Assembly: GCF_030649675.1 (NCBI RefSeq)
Contig: NZ_JAUTDR010000015.1
Span: forward strand, 39,029-103,028
Direction of reading: 5' to 3'
Source of the DNA: Haliea sp. E1-2-M8
GTDB taxonomy: Bacteria; Pseudomonadota; Gammaproteobacteria; Pseudomonadales; Halieaceae
Length of the DNA: 64,000 nt
The notes beneath the pieces are model-generated. The model did no database searches, was not told the DNA's origin, and worked only from the letters and a program-made list of their open reading frames with translations. The translations under genes and the position numbers were made by a program. Each line of letters begins with the position of its first letter. Positions within the stretch are counted from its first letter, which is position 1. Shown one piece after another: positions 44,584 to 53,249 of this stretch.

Positions 44584-45480
44584 TCAGTTTGCCTGCAGCA
44601 CGACGGCTTCAGCTTCTTGTTCACCCTGCTCCACCAGCGCCACCAGATCCCGGCGCAACTTGCCCAGTTCCCGCCGCAGGTGTGCATCCTGGCGTTCGGT
44701 GCGGCTGTTGAGCAGGCCTGCGACGGCCAGTTGGATGACCAGGGTATTGTGGTCGTAGGTGCTGCGGTAATCGGCGGACACCGTCTCGCCACGCGTCTCC
44801 AGAGCCTCGCGCAGATCTGCCTGCCAACCGGGCTCTCGCTGCAGAATAAGGTCCAGCCGCCCAATCCACTGGGCGCGGGCTTCCAGCCAGAGACTGTCGG
44901 AGCGCCGCAGCTCAGCGCAAGCGGCAGCCAGCCCCGCTTTCTGCTCGCGCTGCAGACGCCCGATATACTTGCGCGCGTTATCCCGCAAGCGCTCACAGGC
45001 ATCGTCCCGGTACTCGGCCTCGTCCCGCTCCAGGTATTCTTCCTCATACTCGTCCTGCTGCTCCCGCAGACCGGCTATGAACTCGGCCATTTGCTGATCC
45101 CGCAAATCCTCGCCCAAAGCCAGCATCCAGTCCAGGGCCCGGTCCTGCAGGCGGTAGATAGCCACTTCGGCCTCCTCCGTCAGGATGCGCATATCCGCCG
45201 CGGTCAGTTCCCGGTCGAGCTTGCCCTCAACCCGGTCGAGCAGAGCGATGTAGCGGGGCAGCTCCTGCTGTCGGTGCCAGGCCAGAAAAGCCTGTAGCTC
45301 GGACTTGAGTAGACGTCCCTGGTCGCGGTCGAGGCTGACGTAATCGCCCAGGTACCAGGGCACCAGGAAGTCCAGGCGGTTGTAGGCGAATCGGGTGCTG
45401 CTGCAGCCGGCCAGGCAGACCAGCAGCAGCGCCAGGATCCAGAGCCGCGCCCCGGCGCGGGCAGGCAAGGCGGTAGTCAT
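44584..45480 (-). CDS. DUF6279-family lipoprotein
   Basis: A 298-residue predicted lipoprotein with a lipobox LAGC at about residues 23-26. The mature part is highly charged and helical (EEEYLERDEAEYRDDACERLRD), with FAYNRLDFLVPWYLGDYVSL near its start, a pattern I associate with DUF6279 proteins of gammaproteobacteria. Function unknown. It overlaps the end of the VOC gene (ATGA), so it is the last gene of a four-gene operon. Confidence 0.78.
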   Translation of the reverse strand: MTTALPARAGARLWILALLLVCLAGCSSTRFAYNRLDFLVPWYLGDYVSLDRDQGRLLKSELQAFLAWHRQQELPRYIALLDRVEGKLDRELTAADMRILTEEAEVAIYRLQDRALDWMLALGEDLRDQQMAEFIAGLREQQDEYEEEYLERDEAEYRDDACERLRDNARKYIGRLQREQKAGLAAACAELRRSDSLWLEARAQWIGRLDLILQREPGWQADLREALETRGETVSADYRSTYDHNTLVIQLAVAGLLNSRTERQDAHLRRELGKLRRDLVALVEQGEQEAEAVVLQAN

Positions 45481-45926
45481 GGATAGTCGAGACCATCGGT
45501 GGCAAACAGCATCTCCATGTTACGGAATGCCTTGAACTCCAGATGATTGCCGGCCGGGTCGCGGATGAAACAGGTCTGCTGTTCGCCCCGGCGCCCGGCG
45601 AAGCGCACCGTGGGCTCGATGACAAACGGAATGTCCTGCTGCCGGAGCCGTGCGATCAGGGCGTCGAGGTCCACCCAGGGGAGAATGACCCCGAAGTGCG
45701 CCGCCGGCACCTCCTCCCCATCCACCGGATTGCGCGACACCGACGGCATGGCCTCAGCGGGCACCAGGTGGGCCACCAGTTGATGGCCCCAGAAGTCGTA
45801 GTCAATCCAGCGGCTGGCAGCGCGGCCGCGGGGGCAGCCGAGCAGATCGCCATAAAAATGGTCTGCTGCCACCAGGTCGTCCACGGGCAGGGCGAGGTGG
45901 AAACGGGGGTAGTCCATGCTGTTCAC
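45477..45926 (-). CDS. VOC-family (glyoxalase-fold) protein
   Basis: A 149-residue protein of the vicinal oxygen chelate fold, with two beta-alpha-beta-beta-beta modules (FHLALPVDDLVAADHFY and FGVILPWVDLDALIARL). Possible metal ligands are the His in FHLALP and the late Glu in NHLEFKAF. It is not the glyoxalase I of the window start and its reaction is unknown. The GTG at 45926 overlaps the stop of the dehydratase gene (GTGA); an ATG three codons later (45917) is an alternative. Confidence 0.82.
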   Translation of the reverse strand: MNSMDYPRFHLALPVDDLVAADHFYGDLLGCPRGRAASRWIDYDFWGHQLVAHLVPAEAMPSVSRNPVDGEEVPAAHFGVILPWVDLDALIARLRQQDIPFVIEPTVRFAGRRGEQQTCFIRDPAGNHLEFKAFRNMEMLFATDGLDYP

Positions 45927-46873
45927 CAGGGTAGTCTGTCGAGGTCGAGATTACCGCCACTGATGACCGTCACCACGCGGCGACCGCGGAACCGCTCCGG
46001 ATGCTCCAGCAGGGCGGCAAAACTGACCGCGCCGGAGGGCTCGACCACGGTCTTCAGCCGGGTCCACTGCAGGCGCATGGCGGCGACGATATTGGCATCG
46101 GTCACGGTGACGATGGTATCCACATACTGCTGGATCAGGGCGAAATTCAGCGCGCCGAGACCGGCCAGCAAGCCGTCGGCAATAGTATTGGGGGCAATCG
46201 AGGGCTGCAGTTCCCCCAGGCCGAAAGAGCGAAAGGCGTCATCCGCTCCTTCCGGCTCGGCGGCGACCACCTCCACCTCCGGGCGCAGGCTCTTGATAGC
46301 CACGGCGACCCCGGCCAGCAGGCCACCGCCGCCCACCGGCACCACAATCACCTCCAGGTCCGGTACCTGCTCCAGGATCTCCAGGGCCACTGTGCCCTGG
46401 CCGGCGATGACCCGCGGGTCGGCGTAGGGATGGACAACGTGCGCGCCGGTGCCGGCGACCACACGCTCCAGGGTCGCCTCGCGGGCGGCCAGGGTCGGCT
46501 CGCAGCTAATGACCAGGCCACCGTAAGCGGCCACCGCGTCCTGTTTGGCCGACGGCGCATTCGCCGGCATCACGATATGGGCGGCGATCCCGCGCCGTCG
46601 CGCCGCCATGGCGAGGGCGGCACCGTGGTTGCCCGAAGAGTGGGTGGCGACACCACCTGCAGCTTCCTCGTCAGACAGGCTGAACACCGCATTGCTGGCA
46701 CCGCGGGCCTTGAAGGCGCCAACCTTTTGCAGGTTCTCGCACTTGAAGTGCACCCGCGCGCCGGTATGCGCGTCCAGCAATTCGCTGCTGTAGACCGGGG
46801 TAACATGGACATGGGCGGCGATGCGCTCACGCGCGGCGGCGATATCGGCGAGGCTGGGGGCGGAACTGGCCAT
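45923..46873 (-). CDS. Threonine/serine dehydratase-like PLP enzyme
   Basis: A 316-residue fold-type II PLP enzyme like the catabolic threonine dehydratase (TdcB) or serine racemase. The PLP-binding K55 lies in KVGAFKARGA, the glycine loop is VGGGGLLAG, and SSGNHGAALAMAARRRG is the phosphate/substrate site. It lacks the C-terminal ACT-like regulatory domain of biosynthetic IlvA. It overlaps the upstream membrane protein gene by one base (TAATG) and the VOC gene downstream. Dehydratase or racemase activity cannot be decided from sequence. Confidence 0.85.
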   Translation of the reverse strand: MASSAPSLADIAAARERIAAHVHVTPVYSSELLDAHTGARVHFKCENLQKVGAFKARGASNAVFSLSDEEAAGGVATHSSGNHGAALAMAARRRGIAAHIVMPANAPSAKQDAVAAYGGLVISCEPTLAAREATLERVVAGTGAHVVHPYADPRVIAGQGTVALEILEQVPDLEVIVVPVGGGGLLAGVAVAIKSLRPEVEVVAAEPEGADDAFRSFGLGELQPSIAPNTIADGLLAGLGALNFALIQQYVDTIVTVTDANIVAAMRLQWTRLKTVVEPSGAVSFAALLEHPERFRGRRVVTVISGGNLDLDRLPW

Positions 46874-47592
46874 TACTGTTTTCCCTGATTAACTGAAGTG
46901 CGCGGCACCGGCTTGGGCTGGACGAACTGCAGCTGCCAGCCCGCCCGGCGCCAGACCAGGTAGCCCAACAGAAAGTTGGCTTGCAGCAGCAGACTCAACA
47001 CCCACTCGAAAGCGTCCTCCACCGTGTCGTACCATACGCCATCCCGGGCCTGCAGAACCACTGTCAGCACACCCAATGCCAGCAACAGGCAGCACAGCCA
47101 CCACATGCCCCGGGCCAGGCCCTGCACTTGCGGCAACCGCGCTGCCAGACCCCGCAGTTGCATACTGAGCAGCAGCTGGGCGAGAAAAGTGAAGGAGAAG
47201 AACAGCACCGTGCCCGCCCGCCGCTGCAAGCGCCAGGCAGTACCGGCCTCGCCCAGCACGCTCACATACAGCACCAGCCCCAGGCAGGCGAGCAGGCCCA
47301 GCACCAGCATCCAGCGCAGGCTCTGCATACTGCCTGCCGCGGGCTGCAACCCGCGCAGCCAACTGTAATTGCACCACCAGTACAGCGCCAGCACTACCGC
47401 CGCCGGCAGCATGATACCCCGGAACACATAGCTGGCCGGTGGCTGGCGCCCGGTAGCGCTGATCGAGGTACAACTGTCGATATAGGGGTTGCACCATTCC
47501 ACCAACCCATGGCTCGCCGCTACCAGCCAGGTCAGGTGGACCGCAGCGAACGGCAGGACCGCTGCCAGCAGAGCGAGAATGCGCAGGTTCAT
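46873..47592 (-). CDS. Membrane protein, DRAM/Frag1-like
   Basis: A 239-residue integral membrane protein with about six hydrophobic helices (about 5-25, 56-74, 92-112, 127-146, 163-182 and 195-215). The loop after the first helix, EWCNPYIDSCTSISATGR, contains Cys and Asp/Ser residues seen in the Frag1/DRAM/Sfk1 family, and the protein ends in a basic tail. Function unknown. First gene of a four-gene operon, divergent from the AGCS symporter, with a 10-bp inverted repeat between them. Confidence 0.6.
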   Translation of the reverse strand: MNLRILALLAAVLPFAAVHLTWLVAASHGLVEWCNPYIDSCTSISATGRQPPASYVFRGIMLPAAVVLALYWWCNYSWLRGLQPAAGSMQSLRWMLVLGLLACLGLVLYVSVLGEAGTAWRLQRRAGTVLFFSFTFLAQLLLSMQLRGLAARLPQVQGLARGMWWLCCLLLALGVLTVVLQARDGVWYDTVEDAFEWVLSLLLQANFLLGYLVWRRAGWQLQFVQPKPVPRTSVNQGKQ

Positions 47593-47604
47593 GGCGCCAA
47601 GTCT

Positions 47605-47649
47605 AGTACCCTGCCTCCTGGATATCGATACATTCTGACGCAGGGTACT
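47605..47649. repeat. 10-bp perfect inverted repeat in a divergent promoter region
   Basis: AGTACCCTGC (47605-47614) and GCAGGGTACT (47640-47649) are perfect inverted copies with a 25-base spacer that itself contains GATATCGAT. They sit 13-57 bases upstream of the DRAM-like gene and 52-96 bases upstream of the AGCS symporter, so they could be an operator for both units or a leader hairpin. No riboswitch-like structure is seen around it. Confidence 0.5.
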
Positions 47650-47700
47650 GGCATTGCCCTGTGCTATCCTCGCCCATTTGCCAAAGGATCAGCAGCCACC

Positions 47701-49047
47701 ATGGAGCAATTGCAGCACCTCTCGGCGAGCTTTGCCAACGCAGTGTGGGGCACACCCCTGGTGCTTCTGCTGCTGGGCGGGGGCCTGTTTTTCGCCATTT
47801 ACTCGCGCTTCATGCCCTACCGCCACTTCGGCCACGCCTTCGGCATCATGCTGGGACGCCACGACACCCCCGACCAGCCCGGAGAGCTGAGCCACGCCCA
47901 GGCCCTGGCGGCCGCGCTGTCCGGCACCATGGGCCTGGGCAATATCTCCGGCGTGGCCCTGGCCATTGTCGCCGGCGGCCCCGGCGCCGTGTTCTGGATG
48001 TGGATGTCCGCGCTGGTCGGGATTGCGACCAAGTTTTTCACCTGCACCCTCGGGGTCATGTACCGGGGCAAGGACAGCGAGGGCAAGCTGCAGGGCGGGC
48101 CCATGTACATCATCCGCGAGGCCCTGCCGCGGGGCTTTTACCCGCTGGCAATCCTGTTTTCCCTGGCCGGGCTGGTCGGCACCCTGCCAATCTTCCAGGC
48201 CAACCAGTTGACGGCGCTGGTGCGGGAAAACCTGTTCCCCGGCGGCGAGCCTTTGCTGACCAGCTTCCTGATCGGCTGCGCCATGGCCGCGGTGGTCGCC
48301 TTGGTCATTTTCGGCGGCCTGCAGCGGGTGGCCAAAGTCGCCATCGCGCTGCTGCCGATCATGGTCATCACCTATCTCGCCATGACCTTGTACCTGTTGC
48401 TACTGCACTACGCCCAGGTACCCGGTCTGTTGGCCAGTATTGTCACCGACGCCTTCAACCCGCAGGCCGTGGGCGGCGGCCTGCTGGGGGTAATCCTCAT
48501 CGGAGTCAGCCGTGGCGCCTTCTCCAATGAGGCCGGGGTGGGCACCGAGGTGATGGCCCACGGCGCCGCCAAAACCAATGAGCCAATCAGGGAGGGCCTG
48601 GTGGCGATGATGGGGCCGGTGGCGGATACGCTGATTGTCTGCACCTGTACCGCGCTGGTCATCCTGCTGGCGGGCACCTGGACCGACCCCGGCGACCTGA
48701 CCGGCATCACCCTGACCGCCAACGCCTTCCGCGCGGACCTGGGCACGCTGGGAGTGGGCCTGCTGCTGTTTGTCACCCTGATCCTCGCCAGCACCACCAT
48801 GTTCACCATGTGGTACTACGGCGCCAAATGCTTCGGCTTTCTGTTCGGCGCCCGTCTGCAGCACTATTACCGCTGGTTCTTTGTGCTGGCGGTGGTGTTT
48901 GGCGCCAGCGTCAGTATCGACGTGGTGTTCAACCTGATTTCCGGCTCCTACGGCCTGATGGCGATACCCACCATGCTCGCCACCCTCATGCTGGCCGGTC
49001 GGGTCAAGGCAGCCGCGAAGGAATACTTTCACCGCCACCCCTACTAG
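47701..49047 (+). CDS. Alanine/glycine:cation symporter (AGCS) family protein
   Basis: A 448-residue inner membrane amino acid:Na+ symporter with about 11 helices. The signatures SGTMGLGNISGVALAI, GAVFWMWMSALVGIATKFFTC and YRGKDSEGKLQGGPMYI are those of the AGCS (AgcS/DagA) family, and ISRGAFSNEAGVG is conserved near the C-terminus. Members take up alanine, glycine or D-alanine. ATG 47701 is the family start; the open frame back to 46981 is a shadow. Followed closely by a racemase and D-cysteine desulfhydrase, so its substrate may be a D-amino acid. Confidence 0.9.
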   Translation: MEQLQHLSASFANAVWGTPLVLLLLGGGLFFAIYSRFMPYRHFGHAFGIMLGRHDTPDQPGELSHAQALAAALSGTMGLGNISGVALAIVAGGPGAVFWMWMSALVGIATKFFTCTLGVMYRGKDSEGKLQGGPMYIIREALPRGFYPLAILFSLAGLVGTLPIFQANQLTALVRENLFPGGEPLLTSFLIGCAMAAVVALVIFGGLQRVAKVAIALLPIMVITYLAMTLYLLLLHYAQVPGLLASIVTDAFNPQAVGGGLLGVILIGVSRGAFSNEAGVGTEVMAHGAAKTNEPIREGLVAMMGPVADTLIVCTCTALVILLAGTWTDPGDLTGITLTANAFRADLGTLGVGLLLFVTLILASTTMFTMWYYGAKCFGFLFGARLQHYYRWFFVLAVVFGASVSIDVVFNLISGSYGLMAIPTMLATLMLAGRVKAAAKEYFHRHPY

Positions 49048-49065
49048 CTACCAGGAGCACCAGGC

Positions 49066-49788
49066 ATGTCCGGCAGCAGCAAGCGCAGCCTCACCGTTGG
49101 CGTCCTTGGCGGGATGGGGCCAGAGGCCACGGTGGACTTCATGGCCCGGGTGCTCGCGGCCACTCCCGCCCGCGTCGACCAGGAACATATCCGCATGCTG
49201 GTGGACCACAATCCCGGGGTCCCCGATCGCCACGCCGCCATTGCCGGCACCGGAGCGGACATTGGCCCCGAGCTGGCGGCGATGGCGCGGGGGCTGGAGA
49301 CCGCCGGGGCGGACTTCCTGGTCATGGTCTGCAACACTGCGCACGCCTATACTGACGCTATCCGCGCCGCAGTCCGCATTCCCTTCGTCAGTATTGTCGA
49401 TGTGGTCATGGCGGCGGTGGCCGAACACCCGGCCCGCGTGGTCGGTGTAATGGCCGCGGACGGTTGTCTGCAGGCGGGCCTGTACCAGCAGGCATTGGCG
49501 GCGGCGGGGCGCGAGCCTCTGCTGTGGACGGCGGCGGAGCAGGAGCGGTTCATGGCGTTGCTTTGGCGGCTCAAGGCAGGCGAGCGCGGGCCCGCGGTAC
49601 GCTCCGGCCTGCAGGCGCTGGCCGCCAGTCTGGAGTTTGCCGGCGCCGAACTGCTGCTTGCCGGCTGTACCGAGATCCCCCTGGTCCTGGAGCAGGGGGA
49701 CACCGGGGTCAGGTTGCTGTCCTCAACCGACCTGCTGGTACGACATACGGTGGCACTGGCTCTCACTACATCAATCCAAGAGGAATAA
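49066..49788 (+). CDS. Aspartate/glutamate racemase-family protein
   Basis: A 240-residue PLP-independent racemase of the Asp/Glu/hydantoin superfamily. The two catalytic cysteines are in LVMVCNTAHAY (about residue 88) and LLLAGCTEIPL (about 205), and the N-terminus is VGVLGGMGPEATVDFMARVL. It could convert an L- to a D-amino acid or the reverse, but the residues that set substrate choice cannot be read. Lies 18 bases after the symporter gene and 3 bases before the desulfhydrase, so all three share a transcript. Confidence 0.88.
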   Translation: MSGSSKRSLTVGVLGGMGPEATVDFMARVLAATPARVDQEHIRMLVDHNPGVPDRHAAIAGTGADIGPELAAMARGLETAGADFLVMVCNTAHAYTDAIRAAVRIPFVSIVDVVMAAVAEHPARVVGVMAADGCLQAGLYQQALAAAGREPLLWTAAEQERFMALLWRLKAGERGPAVRSGLQALAASLEFAGAELLLAGCTEIPLVLEQGDTGVRLLSSTDLLVRHTVALALTTSIQEE

Positions 49789-49791
49789 CCC

Positions 49792-50787
49792 ATGCATCTG
49801 GCCCGTTTTCCCCGCATCAAACTGGCGCACCTGCCCACCCCGCTGGAGTACCTGCCACGGCTCAGCGAACACTTGGGCGGGCCGAAAATCTTCGTCAAGC
49901 GGGACGACTGCACCGGCCTGGCCAGCGGTGGCAACAAGACCCGCAAGCTCGAGTTCCTGCTCGCCGATGCCCGCCAGCAGGGCGCCGATACCGTTATTAC
50001 CCAGGGCGCGGTGCAGTCCAACCACGCCCGCCAGACCGCCGCCGCGGCCGCTCGCCTGGGCATGGCCTGCGAGCTGTTGTTCGAGAACCGCATAGCCGAA
50101 CCCAGCGAGGTCTACCTGAACTCCGGCAATGTCTTCCTCGACCACCTGCTCGGTGCCAAGACCCGCCATTATCCCGGCGGGGCTGACATGAACGCAGCCA
50201 TGGAAGAGGTGGCCGCGGAAGTGCGCAGCCGCGGCGGGGCGCCCTACATCATTCCGGGGGGCGGCTCCAACCCCATCGGCGCCCTCGGCTACGTCGACTG
50301 CGCGCTGGAGCTGCTGCAGCAGGTCAACCAGGCGCAGCTGCACGTCGACTGCGTAGTGCATGCCACCGGCAGCGCCGGCACCCAGGCCGGGCTGGTCACC
50401 GGCCTGCGCGCCACCCATTCGGACATCCCGGTGCTGGGAATCGGGGTCAATGCCCCCAAAGAGATACAGGAAGAGCGGGTCTACAAGCTGGCGACGGCCA
50501 CGGCGGACCTTATCGGCGCCGGCAACTGCGTGCGGCGGGAAGACGTGGTCGCCAACTGCGACTACATCGGCGCCGGCTACGGCGTCCCCACCGAGGCCAT
50601 GCGTGACGCCCTGGTGCTGCTGGCGCGGCTGGAGGGCCTGTTGTTCGATCCGGTCTACAGCGGCAAGGCGCTGGCGGGCCTGATCGACCTGGTAAAGCAG
50701 CGGCATTTCCGGGCCGAACAGAACATCGTGTTCCTGCACACGGGCGGCTCCGCCGGACTGTTCGGTTACCGCAACGACCTGCTCTGA
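49792..50787 (+). CDS. dcyD: D-cysteine desulfhydrase
   Basis: A 331-residue fold-type II PLP enzyme of the D-cysteine desulfhydrase/ACC deaminase type. The PLP Lys is in [12 protein letters not shown] (about K49), [16 protein letters not shown] binds the carboxylate, and [14 protein letters not shown] and AGLVTGL follow. D-cysteine would give pyruvate, ammonia and sulfide. Length fits DcyD. Third gene of the symporter-racemase operon, which suggests uptake and use of a D-amino acid, possibly D-cysteine as a sulfur source. Convergent with leuA. Confidence 0.9.
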   Translation: MHLARFPRIKLAHLPTPLEYLPRLSEHLGGPKIFVKRDDCTGLASGGNKTRKLEFLLADARQQGADTVITQGAVQSNHARQTAAAAARLGMACELLFENRIAEPSEVYLNSGNVFLDHLLGAKTRHYPGGADMNAAMEEVAAEVRSRGGAPYIIPGGGSNPIGALGYVDCALELLQQVNQAQLHVDCVVHATGSAGTQAGLVTGLRATHSDIPVLGIGVNAPKEIQEERVYKLATATADLIGAGNCVRREDVVANCDYIGAGYGVPTEAMRDALVLLARLEGLLFDPVYSGKALAGLIDLVKQRHFRAEQNIVFLHTGGSAGLFGYRNDLL

Positions 50788-50804
50788 CGCCGTCGCTGTG
50801 CGCG

Positions 50805-52478
50805 TCAGGCCGCGGCGGTCTGGCCCTGCTCCGCGGCCTTGTTGATGGCGCCCAGGATCCCCTCCAGTGAGGCCTGGATAATATCCGGGCTGCGGCCGAC
50901 ACCACAGTAGCGCTCGCCGTCTATGTTGAGCTGGATATAGCACACCGCTTCCGCATCCGCGCTCTGGCTCAGGGCATGCTCACTGTACTCCACCAGCACG
51001 ATCTGCCGGCCGGTAAAGCGCTGCATGGCGTCGACAAAGGACGCTACCACGCCATTCCCGGTGCCGTTCAGTGTGCTGCGACTGCTGCCCTCCAGCAGTT
51101 CCGCGCGCAGCTGGTCGACGTTGTCGGCGCGGCTGACCTGATAGTCACCCAGGCGCCAGCGGCCGGCGCCGGACAGGTAGGTGCGCTGGAACAGGTCGTG
51201 GATGGCCTGCGGCGACAGCTCCGACTCCTGCTCCTCGGCATGGGCCTGCACCACCGGGCTGAAGTCGATCTGCAGCCAGCGCGGCAGCGCGTAGCCGAAG
51301 TTGCTCTCCAGCACATAGGCAACGCCGCCCTTGCCGGACTGGCTGTTGATGCGGATTACCTCCTGGTAGGAGCGGCCGATGTCCGCCGGGTCTATGGGCA
51401 GGTAGGCGACCTGCCAGGGGGCGCGCTCATCGCGTCGCGCCAGGCATTTCTTGATCGCATCCTGGTGGCTGCCGGAGAAAGCGGTGAACACCAGTTCGCC
51501 GGCGTAGGGGTGGCGGGGATGAATCGGCAGCCGGGTGCATTCCTTCACGGTCTGGATGATTTCGTCCATATGGCCCAGCTGCAGCTTGGGGTCCACGCCC
51601 TGGCTGTAGAGGTTCATGGCCATGGTGACGATATCCATGTTGCCGGTGCGCTCACCGTTGCCCATCAGGGTGCCCTCCACCCGGTCGGCGCCCGCCAGCA
51701 CGCCCAGCTCCGCCGCCGCCACGCCACAGCCGCGGTCGTTGTGGGTGTGCAGGGAAATCAGCAGGGACTCCCGGTTGGCCACGTGATCGCAGAACCACTC
51801 GATCTGGTCCGCGTAGACGTTGGGGGTGCTCATCTCCACGGTAGCCGGCAAATTGATGATCACCGGCTTTGCCGGGGTGGGCTGCCAGACGGCGGTCACC
51901 GCATCGACCACCTCCACGGCGAAGTCCAGCTCGGTGCCGGTGAAACTTTCCGGGGAATACTCGAAGACCCACTCGGTTTCCGGGTAGTGCGCCGCGGTGT
52001 CGCGCACCAACTGGGCGCCCTGGGCGGCAATATCAATGATTCCGGCCCGGTCGAGGCCGAACACCTGCTCCCGCTGCACGGTGGAGGTGGAATTGTAGAC
52101 GTGCACGATCGCGCGCCGGGCCCCGCGCAGGGCCTCGAAGGTCTTCTCGATCAATTCGGGGCGGGCCTGGGTCAGCACCTGGATGGTGACATCATCCGGA
52201 ATCCGGCCCTTTTCAATCAACTCGCGGCAGAAGTTGAAATCATGGCTGGAGGCGGAGGGAAAGCCGACCTCGATCTCCTTGAAACCGATCTTGACCAGCT
52301 GGTCCCAGAGGCGGGACTTCTGGCGCCCGGTCATGGGCTCGATCAGCGCCTGGTTACCGTCGCGCAGGTCCACACTGCACCAGCTTGGGGCGCGGGTGAT
52401 CTCCCGATCCGGCCAGCGCCGGGAGGTCATCCGGATGGGCTCGAACGCCTGGTATTTTCGGTAATCAAACTGGCTCAT
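50805..52478 (-). CDS. leuA: 2-isopropylmalate synthase (long form)
   Basis: A 557-residue enzyme condensing acetyl-CoA with 2-ketoisovalerate, the first committed step to leucine. The catalytic domain opens with CSVDLRDGNQALIEPM and has LHTHNDRGCGVAAAELG with metal-binding His residues; the C-terminal allosteric domain runs from about 430 to the end. The length and sequence fit the LeuA2 subgroup rather than the 520-residue enteric type. ATG 52478 follows GGACAGGCGAGC; the frame upstream lacks homology. A minus-10-like TATACT is about 160 bases upstream. Confidence 0.96.
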   Translation of the reverse strand: MSQFDYRKYQAFEPIRMTSRRWPDREITRAPSWCSVDLRDGNQALIEPMTGRQKSRLWDQLVKIGFKEIEVGFPSASSHDFNFCRELIEKGRIPDDVTIQVLTQARPELIEKTFEALRGARRAIVHVYNSTSTVQREQVFGLDRAGIIDIAAQGAQLVRDTAAHYPETEWVFEYSPESFTGTELDFAVEVVDAVTAVWQPTPAKPVIINLPATVEMSTPNVYADQIEWFCDHVANRESLLISLHTHNDRGCGVAAAELGVLAGADRVEGTLMGNGERTGNMDIVTMAMNLYSQGVDPKLQLGHMDEIIQTVKECTRLPIHPRHPYAGELVFTAFSGSHQDAIKKCLARRDERAPWQVAYLPIDPADIGRSYQEVIRINSQSGKGGVAYVLESNFGYALPRWLQIDFSPVVQAHAEEQESELSPQAIHDLFQRTYLSGAGRWRLGDYQVSRADNVDQLRAELLEGSSRSTLNGTGNGVVASFVDAMQRFTGRQIVLVEYSEHALSQSADAEAVCYIQLNIDGERYCGVGRSPDIIQASLEGILGAINKAAEQGQTAAA

Positions 52479-52769
52479 GCTCGCCTGTCCTCTGGTGCTG
52501 TTTGCTTTGGTGAAACATGGAGGCTGTTCACCTGCGGGTCGCGCGGATTGTAGCCCGCCTGACCGGCCCTCGTGAGGCCTCGCTCTGTTACACGGCGCCG
52601 GGGTGGTGCGGCGTGCGGCGGCGACAGGTGATGCTTCAGCCGAGTGCACAGTATAGGCGCATACCCGTGGTGTTTTGCTGCAAATAACCAAGCGCAAGCG
52701 GCTATTATTGGTTTATTATTGTTCATTAATAGATATTTCTGAGATTATTCTCCACGGAGGGCGCAAACA
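52479..52769. promoter_or_regulatory. Divergent promoter region of leuA and the EVE gene
   Basis: About 290 bases, very AT-rich at 52700-52745. On the minus strand TATACT lies about 160 bases before leuA, with no good minus 35. A short open frame there has no run of leucine codons and no attenuator hairpin with a T-tract, so leucine attenuation is not supported. On the plus side the AT-rich stretch (with CTATTA/TAATAG arms) is the likely promoter for the EVE gene, whose start follows a GGAGG at about 52756. Confidence 0.4.
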
Positions 52770-53249
52770 ATGGCCTGTTGGTTGCTCAAAACCGAACCCG
52801 ATACCTTCAGCATTGATGACCTGGCGTCGCGCCCGCAGCAAACCGAGCCCTGGGACGGTATACGCAATTACCAGGCACGCAACTTCATTCGCGACGGCAT
52901 GCAGGTGGGTGATGACGTGCTGGTCTACCATTCCAGCTGTGCCGTGCCGGCGGTGGTCGGCCTGGCCCGTGTGGCCAGCGAGGCGCGCCCGGACCCGAGC
53001 CAGTTCGACCCCGAATCCCCCTACTGCGACGCCGGCAGTGACCCCGATAATCCACGCTGGCTGCTGGTGGATGTCCACTATGAACGTCACCTGTCGCGGC
53101 CGCTGCCACTGGCGGAACTGAAGCAGCACGCCGAAGCCCTGGGCGACTTCGCCCTGCTCAAACGCAGCCGCCTGTCGGTGATGCCGGTCAGCGCTGCCCA
53201 GCGGGATTTCATTCTGGCGCTCGCTGTGGACGGGAGTGCCGGCGCATGA
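52770..53249 (+). CDS. EVE-domain protein
   Basis: A 159-residue protein made of one EVE domain, a PUA-like fold that binds modified bases in RNA or DNA. The conserved N-terminal WLLKTEPDTFSIDDL and WDGIRNYQARNFIRDGM, and VGDDVLVYHS, are plain. In other bacteria such proteins are tied to tRNA modification reading or to modified-DNA restriction; here no modification gene is adjacent. It overlaps the Lrp gene by four bases (ATGA). Confidence 0.9.
   Translation: MACWLLKTEPDTFSIDDLASRPQQTEPWDGIRNYQARNFIRDGMQVGDDVLVYHSSCAVPAVVGLARVASEARPDPSQFDPESPYCDAGSDPDNPRWLLVDVHYERHLSRPLPLAELKQHAEALGDFALLKRSRLSVMPVSAAQRDFILALAVDGSAGA

Noticed and set aside
47593-47700. Glycine or other riboswitch upstream of the AGCS symporter
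   Set aside because: The space is too short for the tandem glycine aptamer and shows none of its conserved core; only an inverted repeat is present.
52479-52726. Leucine-type attenuator leader peptide upstream of leuA
   Set aside because: The short frame has no cluster of leucine codons and there is no hairpin with a T-tract before the leuA start.
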